Shown here piece after piece: positions 31,128 to 40,277 of a stretch of DNA of 56,125 nucleotides; the stretch's first letter is position 1; each line of letters opens with the position of its first letter. Source of the stretch: Deltaproteobacteria bacterium (GTDB lineage Bacteria > Desulfobacterota > Desulfuromonadia > Geobacterales > DSM-12255); contig JAJZTK010000008.1 of assembly GCA_021849045.1 (NCBI GenBank), positions 1-56,125 of the forward strand, in the 5' to 3' direction. The position numbers and the translations under genes are program-made. Below the pieces are notes generated by a model. The model had not been told where the DNA came from, ran no database searches, and saw only the letters and a program-made list of their open reading frames with translations.

Positions 31128-33251
31128 CTAATCTTTATGACACCTGTTGCAGGCGTTCGGATCCCTGACCGAAAAGGCCATGAGCGCGCCATGACAGTAA
31201 CCACACGACTGCCCCTGCCCCATTTCGCTCATTGTGAACGACCTGCGCTCGTCACCGGTTTTGATGATCGCATAATGGCAGTCCGCACAGGTATACCCCC
31301 GGCCCAGATGGACCTTGTGGCTGAAAAATGCGTCCCCTACCGATTTGCTCTGCAGTTCGTAGCTGATGGCCTTGAGAATCGGATGGCACCTGAGACAGGA
31401 GCCGGTCACGCTGAAGGCGGTCTTGTCGTTGTGACAGGCTCCGCACGACTCCTGCTTCTTCTCCATGACCGCCATGGAGACCCGGCGGTTCCCGGCCCCC
31501 GGGTTGAACAGCCGGTCATGGCACTCGTTGCAGCGATAGAGCCCGGTATGCAGTTTGTGGCTGAAGGTTGCACCGGACGGCTGCATCTGGATCTCCTTGA
31601 TCGGGTGACAACGGGCACAGTTCGCACGGACCGTAAAGGCAGTTTTGGCATCGTGGCAAGCACCGCACGACTTGCCTCCCTCCATCTCGGCCATGGTGAA
31701 CCGCTTGGCGGCAACGCCAGTGGGAAATATCCGGTTATGACAGTCGCCACATGTGAAAAGCGCGATATGCACCTTGTGGCTGAACGGAGTCGGTCCGGCG
31801 CCACGGGTCTTGATGACCAGTTCCTTGGTCGACTTGTGGCACCGATTGCAGTCACCGGCCACCGAGAAGGCGATAAAACCGTCATGGCAGGCGCCGCAGG
31901 ACTGGTCCTTTTCCATCTCCACCATGGTCCGGCGCTTGTTGTCGGGACCGGCGGCAAAGAAGGCGTTGTGACAGTCGGTACAGGTATACATCTGCAGATG
32001 CCGGTTGTGACCGAACCAGGCGTCCAGGACATAGGGGATGTCCCGCACGGGATGACAGCGGCTGCAGTTGGCCTTGACGGTAAAAGCGGTCTCATCGTCG
32101 TGGCAGGCCCCGCACGACTTGCCCTTTTCCATCTCCTTCATGGTAAAGCGCCGGGCCTGGCTGCCGGTGACGAACACCTTGTTGTGGCAGTCGTCGCACG
32201 TGAACAGTGACGTATGCACCTTGTGGCTGAACGGGACCGTGCCGATCGGCTGCACCGCCAGTGCCAGCTCTTTGGTCTCCCGGTGGCAACGGTCGCAGTT
32301 GGCGGTCACACCGAAGGCAATCTTCCCGTCGTGGCAGGCGCCACAGGAGCGGTCCTGCTCCATCTCGGCCATGGTGTACCGCCTGCTGGTGGGGCCACCG
32401 GTAAATATCCCGCTGTGACAGTCGGCACAGATGAAGATCTTCGTATGAAAGACATGGGGGAAAAAGGCAACAGCGGCCTTATAGGTGATTTCCCGGTTTC
32501 CTCCGTGGCATCTCTGGCAATCGCCGGTGACATTGAAGGCGGTTTTCCCGTCGTGACAGGCGCCGCACGATTTGGCCGTTTCCATATCCAGCATGGTGTA
32601 GCGCTTGCTGTTCGGTCCGGCAATGAAGTGCTGGCTGTGGCAATCACGGCAGCCGTAGCCAAGGCCCAGGTGTACCGTATGCTTGAACAGGGCGTCGGCG
32701 CTAAAGGCGATATCCTTCACGACATGGCATTTGACGCAGTCACCTTTGACCGAAAAGGCGATCCTGCCGTCATGGCAGCCGCCGCAGGAGAGTCCACCCT
32801 CCATGTCGGCCATGGAAACATGGGGATTCCCCGGTCCGGCTATGAAGAGGCCGTTATGGCAATCCCAGCACTGGAACCTGGTGAGGTGGAACGTGTGACT
32901 GAAGGTGATGGTGCCGAAATCCGGGATCTGGATCGGCACTTCCCTGGTGATATGGCAGCGGGTGCACTCCGGCAGCCCGAATGCCTTGACCGTGTTATGA
33001 CACGCCCCGCACGACTTGCCCTTCTCCATCTCGGCCATGGTAACCGGCGGATTCTGCTTGCCGATGGTATACAGGGCGTTGTGGCACTGGGTACAGTTGT
33101 TCCCCAGCTTCTTCAGGTGTGGATCGTGGGGAAAGTTGACCTTGCCGGCATTGACGGTCTTGAAGGTGACGACCTTGTAGTCTTTGGCATAGAGGAAAAA
33201 CGGTACGCCGAGCAGCAGGATGAGGACTGTCGGCACCCACAGGCGGTTCAC
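31128..33251 (-). CDS. 27-heme c-type cytochrome, nine c7-like triheme modules
   Basis: 707 residues from GTG at 33251 (AAGGAGTTTGC upstream; the longer frame to 33371 lacks a signal peptide). Signal peptide VPTVLILLLGVPFFLYA, no lipobox, so periplasmic or secreted. I count 27 CXXCH motifs in nine modules of about 73-76 residues. Each module repeats: C-x-DCHN-x-x-F, R-x-TM-x-EME-x-x-x-SCGACHD, AF-x-V and C-x-RCH. This is the c7-polymer 'nanowire' family; as I recall, G. sulfurreducens GSU2210 also has nine domains. It should store or relay electrons across the periplasm. It follows a CheY-like gene by 10 bp. Confidence 0.95.
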   Translation of the reverse strand: MNRLWVPTVLILLLGVPFFLYAKDYKVVTFKTVNAGKVNFPHDPHLKKLGNNCTQCHNALYTIGKQNPPVTMAEMEKGKSCGACHNTVKAFGLPECTRCHITREVPIQIPDFGTITFSHTFHLTRFQCWDCHNGLFIAGPGNPHVSMADMEGGLSCGGCHDGRIAFSVKGDCVKCHVVKDIAFSADALFKHTVHLGLGYGCRDCHSQHFIAGPNSKRYTMLDMETAKSCGACHDGKTAFNVTGDCQRCHGGNREITYKAAVAFFPHVFHTKIFICADCHSGIFTGGPTSRRYTMAEMEQDRSCGACHDGKIAFGVTANCDRCHRETKELALAVQPIGTVPFSHKVHTSLFTCDDCHNKVFVTGSQARRFTMKEMEKGKSCGACHDDETAFTVKANCSRCHPVRDIPYVLDAWFGHNRHLQMYTCTDCHNAFFAAGPDNKRRTMVEMEKDQSCGACHDGFIAFSVAGDCNRCHKSTKELVIKTRGAGPTPFSHKVHIALFTCGDCHNRIFPTGVAAKRFTMAEMEGGKSCGACHDAKTAFTVRANCARCHPIKEIQMQPSGATFSHKLHTGLYRCNECHDRLFNPGAGNRRVSMAVMEKKQESCGACHNDKTAFSVTGSCLRCHPILKAISYELQSKSVGDAFFSHKVHLGRGYTCADCHYAIIKTGDERRSFTMSEMGQGQSCGYCHGALMAFSVRDPNACNRCHKD

Positions 33252-33261
33252 GCAAACTCCT

Positions 33262-33648
33262 TCAGGGGATGCCCAACAGCCCCTTGGCCACATCGAGGAT
33301 ACGGTTCGGCTGGATCGGCTTGGTGATATAGTCGTTCGCCCCCAGGGCAATGGCCCGCTCCCGGTCCTCAACAGCCCCTTCGGTGGTGATGACCACGATC
33401 GGAATCCCCTTGTGGCTCTCGTCTTCCCGTACGAGGCTGATCAGTTTCAACCCGTCCATGACCGGCATGTTTATGTCGGTGAAGATGATATCGATCCGTT
33501 CGGTCGTGAGCTTCTTCAGACCGTCGACACCATCGTTGGCCTCAACGATCCTGATTCCCCTCAGCCGTTTCAGGGCAAAGGCGATCAGTTGACGCATGGT
33601 CGGCGAATCTTCGACAACAAGAGCAGCATATTCTGGCATAGCTTGCAT
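33262..33648 (-). CDS. CheY-like response regulator
   Basis: 128 residues, a single receiver domain. Acidic pocket VVEDSPTMRQ, phospho-acceptor Asp58 (IIFTDINMPVMDG), Thr in VVITTEGA and Lys in YITKPIQP. The -NDYITKP- and V-EDSPTMR- pattern is CheY-type, so it is a probable output for CheA. Start at 33648 or 33639, both ATG, neither with a strong ribosome site. It follows cheB by 78 bp and precedes the cytochrome by 10 bp. Confidence 0.9.
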   Translation of the reverse strand: MQAMPEYAALVVEDSPTMRQLIAFALKRLRGIRIVEANDGVDGLKKLTTERIDIIFTDINMPVMDGLKLISLVREDESHKGIPIVVITTEGAVEDRERAIALGANDYITKPIQPNRILDVAKGLLGIP

Positions 33649-33726
33649 CCCCGAGATACTATTATTTTTTTGTCAGCAGGTCAAGAAAGCCCTGGATGGT
33701 GGAGAGTTTGCGATCCAGAACAAACC

Positions 33727-34788
33727 CTAAGCCTTAGCCGGCATAAAGCCGCAGGTATTGACAATTTCCCGAACCATCAGGTCAAGCGGGACGATGCGAT
33801 CGACAACACCGGTGGCAATCGCCTCCCGGGGCATACCGAAGACCACCGTCGTTTCCTCCGCTTCAGCCATTACTTTGCCTCCGGCCGCCTTGACCGCTCT
33901 GATGCCGCGACTGCCGTCGTTCCCCATGCCGGTCATTACCACAGCCAGCAGTCTTTCGCGGTAAATTTCCGCCAACGACACGAACATGGCATCGACAGAT
34001 GGAATGTATCGATCTGCCGGGGAAGGCTCCTGCAAACGGACAACAGCCCTGCCGTCCACCTGCTCGAACAGCATGTTACACCCGCCCGGAGCTATCAATA
34101 CCTGGCCCGGAAGAACCGGATCGCCGTGCGCCGCCTCTCTGATCTCGAAGGCCGATGCCCGGTTCAGCCGTTCGGCAAAGGCACGGGTAAATCCGGGCGG
34201 CATATGCTGGGAAACCAGCACTGAAATCGGAAGACTCCGGGTGAGCACGGAAAACATCCCGTAAAGGGCCGGCGGGCCACCAGTGGAAGCCCCGATAGCA
34301 ACGATGTCGGTCTTGTCCGCCACCACGGGAGACGAGACGAAACGGCTCCCCTCCGACAGCTTCGGCAGCGCTGCCGAAGCCCGCCCCCTGAGCTTCAGGT
34401 GGAGCACGTTACGCACTTTCTCCTGCAGGTTCTCCCGTATCTTGAGCAGCTCTGTTGAAATCTTATTGGTCGGCTTGGGCACGAAGTCCACGGCCCCCAG
34501 CTCAAGTGCCTTGAAAACCTTTTCGTCGCCGGCCTGGCTGCTCACCACTATGACCGGCGTCGGGCAACTGTTCATGATGATCCGTAGCAGCGTGAAACCG
34601 TCCATCCTGGGCATTTCCAGGTCAAGGGTCACCAGATCGGGTCTGAGGTCCATGATCCTCCGGATACCCTCTTCACCGTTTGCAGCATAGCCAACCACCT
34701 CAACGCCGGGCATCTCCTGGAGCATCTTGCTGATGGAACGGCGGTTATAGGCGGAATCATCCACCACCACTACCCGTATCACCTTCAC
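33727..34788 (-). CDS. cheB: Chemotaxis glutamate methylesterase/deamidase
   Basis: 353 residues. N-terminal receiver with Asp56 ([13 protein letters not shown]). C-terminal methylesterase with catalytic Ser168 (GASTGGP), His195 (QHMPPGF) and Asp291 (GMGNDG), all present. Removes methyl groups from chemoreceptors, yet no receptor gene is in this cluster, so the receptor must be encoded elsewhere. Overlaps the cheR stop by 4 bp. Confidence 0.96.
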   Translation of the reverse strand: MKVIRVVVVDDSAYNRRSISKMLQEMPGVEVVGYAANGEEGIRRIMDLRPDLVTLDLEMPRMDGFTLLRIIMNSCPTPVIVVSSQAGDEKVFKALELGAVDFVPKPTNKISTELLKIRENLQEKVRNVLHLKLRGRASAALPKLSEGSRFVSSPVVADKTDIVAIGASTGGPPALYGMFSVLTRSLPISVLVSQHMPPGFTRAFAERLNRASAFEIREAAHGDPVLPGQVLIAPGGCNMLFEQVDGRAVVRLQEPSPADRYIPSVDAMFVSLAEIYRERLLAVVMTGMGNDGSRGIRAVKAAGGKVMAEAEETTVVFGMPREAIATGVVDRIVPLDLMVREIVNTCGFMPAKA

Positions 34789-35660
34789 GTAAGGCCTCCA
34801 CGCTCTTCCGGCGGCCTTTGATAGACCATATCGTTCACAAAATGGCGCAGAGTAAACTGTGTCGTGATATTCATCAGCGACTCGGAGTGGCCGAGCAGCA
34901 GAAAGCCACCCGGCACCAATATCCTGGAGAAACTCTCGATAACCCGCTTCTTGGCGGCCAGATCAAAATAGATGATGACATTCCGGCAAAATATCACGTC
35001 CATTTTACCCAGCAGGGCGAGTCGCGTCTGATCGAAGAGATTGAGCTGACTGAAGCTGACCAAGCTCCGCACCTCATCGGAGATCTGGTGACCGTCTTCC
35101 CGGCGACTGAAGAACCTGCTGATAGACCGATCGTCAGTAGCCCTGAATGACGATCCGCGGTACAGACCTTTACGGGCAAGTTGCAGGACCCTCTGGCTGA
35201 TGTCGGTACCAACGATCTCCACCCGCCACCCTCTGAGGGCAGGCGTTTCCAGAAGCAGCATGGCGATGGTATACGGCTCCTCCCCTGACGAGCAGCCTGC
35301 GCTCCAGATTCTGAGGGTCCGGTCTCCCTGTCTGGTCTTTGCCGCAACCAGTTCCGGAACGATCTCCTCGGTGAACGCCTTCAGTTGGAACGCTTCCCGG
35401 AAAAAATAGGTTTCATTGGTTGTCAGGAGATCCATGATATTGGACAGCTCCTGCTCATGGCCACGGTCATAACGGAGATAATAGAAGTAATCCCTGAAGG
35501 TCGGCAGGTTCAGGGCGTGAAGTCGCCCGGCAAGGCGCTTTTCCAGCAGATACCGGTTGTCATCGTCGAAATAAAGACCGCAGTGGCTATAGATGAGATC
35601 CCGAAGCTGCAGGAACTCTTCATCACCCAGAGGGATATGGGACTCGGTGAACAGGAGCAT
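34785..35660 (-). CDS. cheR: Chemotaxis protein methyltransferase
   Basis: 291 residues. N-terminal helical domain ([38 protein letters not shown]), SAM motif [21 protein letters not shown], and [23 protein letters not shown]. Methylates receptor glutamates. No pentapeptide tether or TPR extension is seen. The ATG overlaps the TAA of the HEAT gene by one base, so the two are coupled. Confidence 0.95.
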   Translation of the reverse strand: MLLFTESHIPLGDEEFLQLRDLIYSHCGLYFDDDNRYLLEKRLAGRLHALNLPTFRDYFYYLRYDRGHEQELSNIMDLLTTNETYFFREAFQLKAFTEEIVPELVAAKTRQGDRTLRIWSAGCSSGEEPYTIAMLLLETPALRGWRVEIVGTDISQRVLQLARKGLYRGSSFRATDDRSISRFFSRREDGHQISDEVRSLVSFSQLNLFDQTRLALLGKMDVIFCRNVIIYFDLAAKKRVIESFSRILVPGGFLLLGHSESLMNITTQFTLRHFVNDMVYQRPPEERGGLT

Positions 35661-37672
35661 TACAGACTGGACACCAGTGTCTGCAAATGTTCTCTGGCGG
35701 CCGGATCAACCTCTTCTACCAAGGCATCCATGAGCAGGCGTCTGGCGCCTCTCCCCAGACAGCTTGCCACGGCTGCGGCAACCCGCATCCGGACGATTGC
35801 ATCGGGATGGGCAAACAGTGTCCGGCCATGTTCGGCAATCCACCCTGCTCCCTGGCGGGTCAAAACCTGCACGGCAATTCTGAGCATCTCGCTGTCAGGA
35901 TCGGCAAGGGCTTCGATCATATAGGGCACTGCCCGGTCCCAATCCAGCTGGCCCAGCCCTTCCAACGCCGCGAGCCGGACCATGCCGGGAGAGTCATGCA
36001 CCAGGGCCGCCAAGGCCTGAAACGACTCTTTGAACCGATGAGAGACCAGGCTCTTCACCGCAGCCCGGCAAACCCATGGGGAATGATCCTGCAGCATCAG
36101 GAGGAGCGGCTCCCGGACTTCCTCCCCCCCCAGTCTGCCGAGTGCGGTTGCCACTGCCGTGCGGACATCATCATCTTCGTCAGCAAGCGCTATTACAAGG
36201 CTCCCCACGCTCTGAGCAGCTCCCGTTTCCGCCAAGGCCACGATTGCCATCCGTCGCACCTTCGGATCAGGGTCTTTAGCGAGCAGAAGGAGTCTTTCCG
36301 GCTGATTGCAGGACGAAAGCAGCTGCACCCCATAGTATCGTTTGGTCGGCGAAGTCGCGGCAACGAGAGTTGCAACGATCGCGGCCATTTCCTCCTGTGC
36401 GTCACGGGTAAACCGCGTGAGCGCCTCCAGTGCCCCTCGCCTGACCTGGCTCTCCTCGTCATCGAGGAGTGCGACAATCTCCCCGGCAAGGGAAAGCAGG
36501 CCGGCCTTGCCGGCCGCCTGGGCAGCAACGGAGCGGAGCTCAGGAGAAGACGACTGCATGCCATCCCGGAACATACTGTCCGCTTCTCCGAGAGCCAGTT
36601 CGCCGCACACAAATGCAATGAGGCATTGTGCCTCGATATCCCCGCCGGCAAAGCCCCCGATCAATGCTTCGGCGTCAATCGAGCCAATGGCTGCCAAGGC
36701 TTCTATACAGTTCTGCCGGAGATGCTCGTACCGATATGCGGCAATAAGCGGGGCAACCGCCCGGCCATCGCCAATCAGCCCCAGAACGGTTACCACCGCT
36801 CTTTGAACAACCGGATCGGCAGCGGTAAGGGACAGCGTGACCTGTTCCACGCAAGGAGTGCCGGCCAGGCTCCGCAGCGGTTCATCGACCACCGCCAGCC
36901 GGCATTCCGGGGAAAGGCGGGAACGGAGGTTCATCAACCCGGTAATGGCCGCCTCCCGGACACTCTTTCCCGTCTCGTGCATGCCGCCAATGAGAAGGGG
37001 TGCAGCTTCTTCGCCACAGAGAGCCCCCAGACTGGTGAAAAACCCCTTTTTCAGCAGCGGATCCCGTGCCAGCCCGTCAAATGTAGCCATGGGCAGAGGC
37101 TGACCGATTCTGACCAAGGCATCCAGTGCCGCAAACACAACCTGAATGTTTTCTGAAGACAGTACCGTCAGGAGTGGACCCACCCCGCGCGGATCACCGA
37201 TGATTCCCAGGCTTTCAGCGACAGCTGCCTGCACATTGGAATCCGGATCAGTAAGAAGTTCGATGAGGTAAGGGACGGCAACGGCATTACCAATGCCTCC
37301 CAGGATATCGACAATGAATTTACGCACACCTGGTCGGGAATCGGACAGGTGGCGGCAAAGAGTCGTCAGCGAGCGCGCCCCCAGTCCCTGAAGCAATTCA
37401 ACCGCCGCATTGCGCAGTCCGGCATTTCCCTGTGTATCCAGGAGTTCGATCAGGGTCTCAACCGTTTCCACACCCATTTGAACGGCAAGGAGCGCCTCAA
37501 CCGCCTCTTTGCGCACCCGCCAACTCTCATCCCCCAACGCCCGGAGGAGAGCGGCCCGCTTCTCTGCCCAAGGAAGTTGCACCAAGGCGAGTACAGCCTG
37601 ACGGCGTTGTTCTTCGTCGGCTCCGCCCTGCGGGTCGGCAGTGCGTGCAGTAACTTTCGGCCCTTGTACCAT
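35660..37672 (-). CDS. HEAT-repeat protein of the chemosensory cluster
   Basis: 670 residues if started at ATG 37672, made almost wholly of HEAT/PBS-lyase-type repeats of about 31 residues (VPYLIELLTDPDSNVQAAVAESLGIIGDPRGVGPLL; VGSLVIALADEDDDVRTAVATALGRLGGEEVREPLL; VPYMIEALADPDSEMLRIAVQVL). No catalytic motif. The open frame extends to 37795 but that part overlaps cheW in another frame. HEAT solenoids are protein scaffolds; placed between cheW and cheR, it may organise or tune the signalling array. The exact role is unknown. Confidence 0.88.
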   Translation of the reverse strand: MVQGPKVTARTADPQGGADEEQRRQAVLALVQLPWAEKRAALLRALGDESWRVRKEAVEALLAVQMGVETVETLIELLDTQGNAGLRNAAVELLQGLGARSLTTLCRHLSDSRPGVRKFIVDILGGIGNAVAVPYLIELLTDPDSNVQAAVAESLGIIGDPRGVGPLLTVLSSENIQVVFAALDALVRIGQPLPMATFDGLARDPLLKKGFFTSLGALCGEEAAPLLIGGMHETGKSVREAAITGLMNLRSRLSPECRLAVVDEPLRSLAGTPCVEQVTLSLTAADPVVQRAVVTVLGLIGDGRAVAPLIAAYRYEHLRQNCIEALAAIGSIDAEALIGGFAGGDIEAQCLIAFVCGELALGEADSMFRDGMQSSSPELRSVAAQAAGKAGLLSLAGEIVALLDDEESQVRRGALEALTRFTRDAQEEMAAIVATLVAATSPTKRYYGVQLLSSCNQPERLLLLAKDPDPKVRRMAIVALAETGAAQSVGSLVIALADEDDDVRTAVATALGRLGGEEVREPLLLMLQDHSPWVCRAAVKSLVSHRFKESFQALAALVHDSPGMVRLAALEGLGQLDWDRAVPYMIEALADPDSEMLRIAVQVLTRQGAGWIAEHGRTLFAHPDAIVRMRVAAAVASCLGRGARRLLMDALVEEVDPAAREHLQTLVSSL

Positions 37673-37704
37673 AGAGGGAAACCTGTATCCTGCTTGGAAT
37701 AGTT

Positions 37705-38169
37705 CTAAAGAATTGTCCGCAGTTGATATACTTCCTGGGGAGAAAGCAGCTTGTCCAGATTCAGGAGCATGACCATTGATTCCTGAACCAGGCATACTCC
37801 GAGCAGATAGTCATGAATGTTCCCCTCGGAAAGGCGCGGTGGAGGTTTCAGGTCCTTGACCGGGACGGTGACCACTTCCGTCACATCGTCCACCACCAGC
37901 CCCATTGCCTGGCCGGCCACCTTGACGATCAGCAGCCGGGAGGCAGCGTCCAACTCCCTTTGGGGCATATCGAACCGCTTCCTGAGATCGATGACAGCTA
38001 CCACTGCTCCCCGGAGATTGATAACCCCCTCCATGAACGGAGGGGCTTTGGGCAGGTGTGACAGTTTCTGGGGGCGGATGATCTCCTTAATCCGCATGAT
38101 ATCGAGGGCATACACATCTTCCCCCAGGCGAAAACACGCCACCTGTATTTCCTGAATTTCCGACGTCAT
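37705..38169 (-). CDS. cheW: CheW-domain coupling protein (short)
   Basis: 154 residues, one CheW domain: IQVACFRLGEDVYALDIMRIKEIIRPQKLSHLPKAPPFMEGVINLRGAVVAVIDLRKRF, then LVVDDVTEVVTVP. Couples receptors to CheA. One of two CheW proteins in the cluster, 43 bp after a receiver gene and 32 bp before the HEAT gene. Confidence 0.94.
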   Translation of the reverse strand: MTSEIQEIQVACFRLGEDVYALDIMRIKEIIRPQKLSHLPKAPPFMEGVINLRGAVVAVIDLRKRFDMPQRELDAASRLLIVKVAGQAMGLVVDDVTEVVTVPVKDLKPPPRLSEGNIHDYLLGVCLVQESMVMLLNLDKLLSPQEVYQLRTIL

Positions 38170-38212
38170 AGCGTAACCTTCCGGGCATCCATCAGCATAA
38201 CCTATCAGCCTG

Positions 38213-38593
38213 TCAAGGCTTGAGGAGTTCTGCGATAACGTCCATCACCTTGCTCGACTTGAACGGTTTGGTGATATAGGCATTGGCCCCGCACTCCATA
38301 CCCTTGGCATAGTCCTGGGTGCTCTTTTTGGCAGTCAGCATGACCACCGGGATGTCACGTGTCTCCGGATTCTCACGGATGCGTCGACAGACCTCGAAAC
38401 CATCCATACCCGGCAGCATGATATCCAGCACGATGAGGTCCGGTCTGTTGCGCTCGATCTCCGCCAACGCCTCGGCACCATCTGTCACGCCGGTCACCTC
38501 GTAGCCCCTCAGTGAGAGGAGAATGCTTTCCAGTTTCAGGAGACTTTCTTCATCCTCCACCACGAGAATCCGATATTTTTTCACGGTTGTCAT
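38213..38593 (-). CDS. Response regulator receiver protein
   Basis: 126 residues, single receiver. Acidic pair VVEDEESLLKLESIL, Asp57 (LIVLDIMLPGMDG), Thr in VMLTAKKSTQDYAKGMECGANAYITKPF. The PilH/OmpR-like sequence differs from the two CheY-like receivers in this cluster, suggesting a separate target. Lies between the two cheW genes. Confidence 0.9.
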   Translation of the reverse strand: MTTVKKYRILVVEDEESLLKLESILLSLRGYEVTGVTDGAEALAEIERNRPDLIVLDIMLPGMDGFEVCRRIRENPETRDIPVVMLTAKKSTQDYAKGMECGANAYITKPFKSSKVMDVIAELLKP

Positions 38594-38633
38594 TAATCAC
38601 TCTCCCGCAGTTGCCCTGAACAGCAGGCCCTGC

Positions 38634-39458
38634 TCAACTCAAACTCATATCGAGGATCTTATCCAGGTCAAGGAGTATCAACATACTGCCATCATGGTGA
38701 CCAATCCCCTGAACAAATTCCCGACCGGTTCCATCGAGGACCGCTGGTGGCTGTTCTTCGTCGGCAGCCCCCAGCTTTACCACATGGCTTACCTGATCAA
38801 CCAGTATACCGGCGAACCCCTCCCGATGACGGACGACGAGTATTCTCCGCCTGTTCCCGCCCGGCACATCATCGAGCCCCAAGCGGCGGCGCATGTCGTA
38901 TATCGGGATAATCACACCCCGTAAGGATATGATGCCAAGGACATAGGAGGGAACCCGCGGCACCTCGGTCACCTCGCGGGGCTTGATGATCTCCTTGATC
39001 TCCATGATATTGATGGCATAGTTTTCGTTTGCCACCCGGAAACAGAGATACTCTTCAATCCGGTCAAGTGAAGCAGCCCCCTCGATAAGTGCGGAAAGCT
39101 CGTCCTCATCCTCTCCTCCTGCCAGCTCCCGCCCCGCCAGAAGTTCGGCAATCGGGTCAAAAGGAGCCGTTGCCATCGTTCCCGGAAAGGAGAGTGGTTC
39201 CGGCACAGGCACGGTCTCCTGCATGGCCGGCGCCGAAACAGCAACTACTTCGGCCACTGGAATGGGTTGCCGCTCAGGGTGTTCTTCCACGCCCGGAACT
39301 GCCAGCTCTTCCGAAATGCCCGTCGCTGCGGGGCCGATCGGATCTTCCCGGACAGGGAGCGAAGAGGTAGGAGCGTTCACGACAGAAGAACCGCCCGGTG
39401 AGGTTTCCCCCCCATCCTTTTCCTGTAGGGCCTTTTTTCTTATCTCTGCCAGATTCAT
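38634..39458 (-). CDS. CheW-domain protein with long N-terminal extension
   Basis: 274 residues. The first about 130 residues are low complexity, rich in Pro, Glu and Val (VPGVEEHPERQPIPVAEVVA), with a short charged start (MNLAEIRKKALQEKDGG). The CheW domain runs about 135-270: EEYLCFRVANENYAINIMEIKEIIKPREVTEVPRVPSYVLGIISLRGVIIPIYDMRRRLGL, then GILVDQVSHVVKL. The linker could tether the domain to a partner or span an array. Follows the ExeA-type gene by 18 bp. Confidence 0.9.
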   Translation of the reverse strand: MNLAEIRKKALQEKDGGETSPGGSSVVNAPTSSLPVREDPIGPAATGISEELAVPGVEEHPERQPIPVAEVVAVSAPAMQETVPVPEPLSFPGTMATAPFDPIAELLAGRELAGGEDEDELSALIEGAASLDRIEEYLCFRVANENYAINIMEIKEIIKPREVTEVPRVPSYVLGIISLRGVIIPIYDMRRRLGLDDVPGGNRRRILVVRHREGFAGILVDQVSHVVKLGAADEEQPPAVLDGTGREFVQGIGHHDGSMLILLDLDKILDMSLS

Positions 39459-39476
39459 GGCAAAACCATCATCCCT

Positions 39477-40277
39477 TTACACGATAATTTCATGAGCAAC
39501 ACTGTCAATCAGCTCGGCATCGATGAATGTGACATCCAGGCCAAACCCTTCCAGAATGGCATTGGTGGCAATAGAGTTGATGCGACGCGGCACCCCTTTT
39601 GATAGCTCATAAATCCGCTGAACGGCGTCCGGGGAAAACAGCCCTTCGGCCCCGCCAGCCACCACGGCACGATAATCCAGGTACTCCAGCGTCTCTTCGA
39701 GGGTGAGTGGCTCCAGGTGATACTGGAGACCGATCCTCTGACGAAAAGGTTCGTAGATCGAACTGGCAAGAATAGTCCTGAGCTCCGGTTGCCCCATGAG
39801 GATGACACTGAGCAGATTCCGGTCATCCAACTGAAAATTGGTCAGAAGCCTGATTTCGTCGAAGATCTCCCGGTCCGGTATCAGTTGGGCCTCATCCACC
39901 ACAATGACCGGGCAGCTCCCTTCACGGTGGAGCTGATACAGCGTGTCGGTGACCCGGGAGAGGAGTTCGTCCTTGCCGCCGGATGGAAGGTCGTTGAGCA
40001 GGCTCCGGGCCACCACCCGCAGGAACTCCAGGGCAGTCAGGCGCGGATTGAAGATGAAGCAGAAACGATACTGCTCACCCATGGCATCCATCAACGCCCG
40101 GGAGATCGTGGTCTTGCCACAGCCGATATCGCCGGTCAGAAGGGCGAGTTCACGCTCTTCAACTGCGTGCTGCAGCCGCGCCAAGGCTTCCCGGTGTCCA
40201 CGACTCAGATAGAGGAAACGGGGATCGGGAGTTTTGCTGAACGGTTTTTCCGTGAACCCATAGAAGTCGTTGTACAC
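39477..40277 (-). CDS. ExeA-type AAA ATPase in the chemosensory cluster
   Basis: 266 residues. YGFTEKPFSKTPDPRFLYLSRGHREALARL start typical of ExeA/GspA and transposition ATPases. Walker A GDIGCGKTT (49-57), Walker B VIVVDEAQ (124-131), sensor ILMGQPELR and C-terminal VPRRINSIATNAIL. It lacks the peptidoglycan-binding domain of ExeA, so it is an ATPase-only form. Its start abuts the cheA stop with no gap. A chaperone-like or localisation role for the array is inferred; nothing proves it. Confidence 0.88.
   Translation of the reverse strand: MYNDFYGFTEKPFSKTPDPRFLYLSRGHREALARLQHAVEERELALLTGDIGCGKTTISRALMDAMGEQYRFCFIFNPRLTALEFLRVVARSLLNDLPSGGKDELLSRVTDTLYQLHREGSCPVIVVDEAQLIPDREIFDEIRLLTNFQLDDRNLLSVILMGQPELRTILASSIYEPFRQRIGLQYHLEPLTLEETLEYLDYRAVVAGGAEGLFSPDAVQRIYELSKGVPRRINSIATNAILEGFGLDVTFIDAELIDSVAHEIIV

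Noticed and set aside
28851-32210. A 1119-codon open frame on the plus strand opposite leuS and the cytochrome gene
   Set aside because: It is antisense to two clearly recognised genes, has no ribosome site or family motif, and reflects GC-rich codon bias on the real strand. Similar long antisense frames over acnB, miaB, aspS and cheA were rejected for the same reason.
31128-33251. A possible DNA-level repeat array or CRISPR-like signal from the repeated CXXCH codons
   Set aside because: The periodicity is that of triheme protein modules in one open frame. Spacing and sequence are protein-constrained, and there is no identical repeat with unique spacers.
37673-37795. A longer HEAT protein starting at 37795
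   Set aside because: The extra 41 residues overlap the end of cheW in another frame and do not resemble HEAT repeats. ATG 37672 leaves a normal 32-bp gap after cheW.
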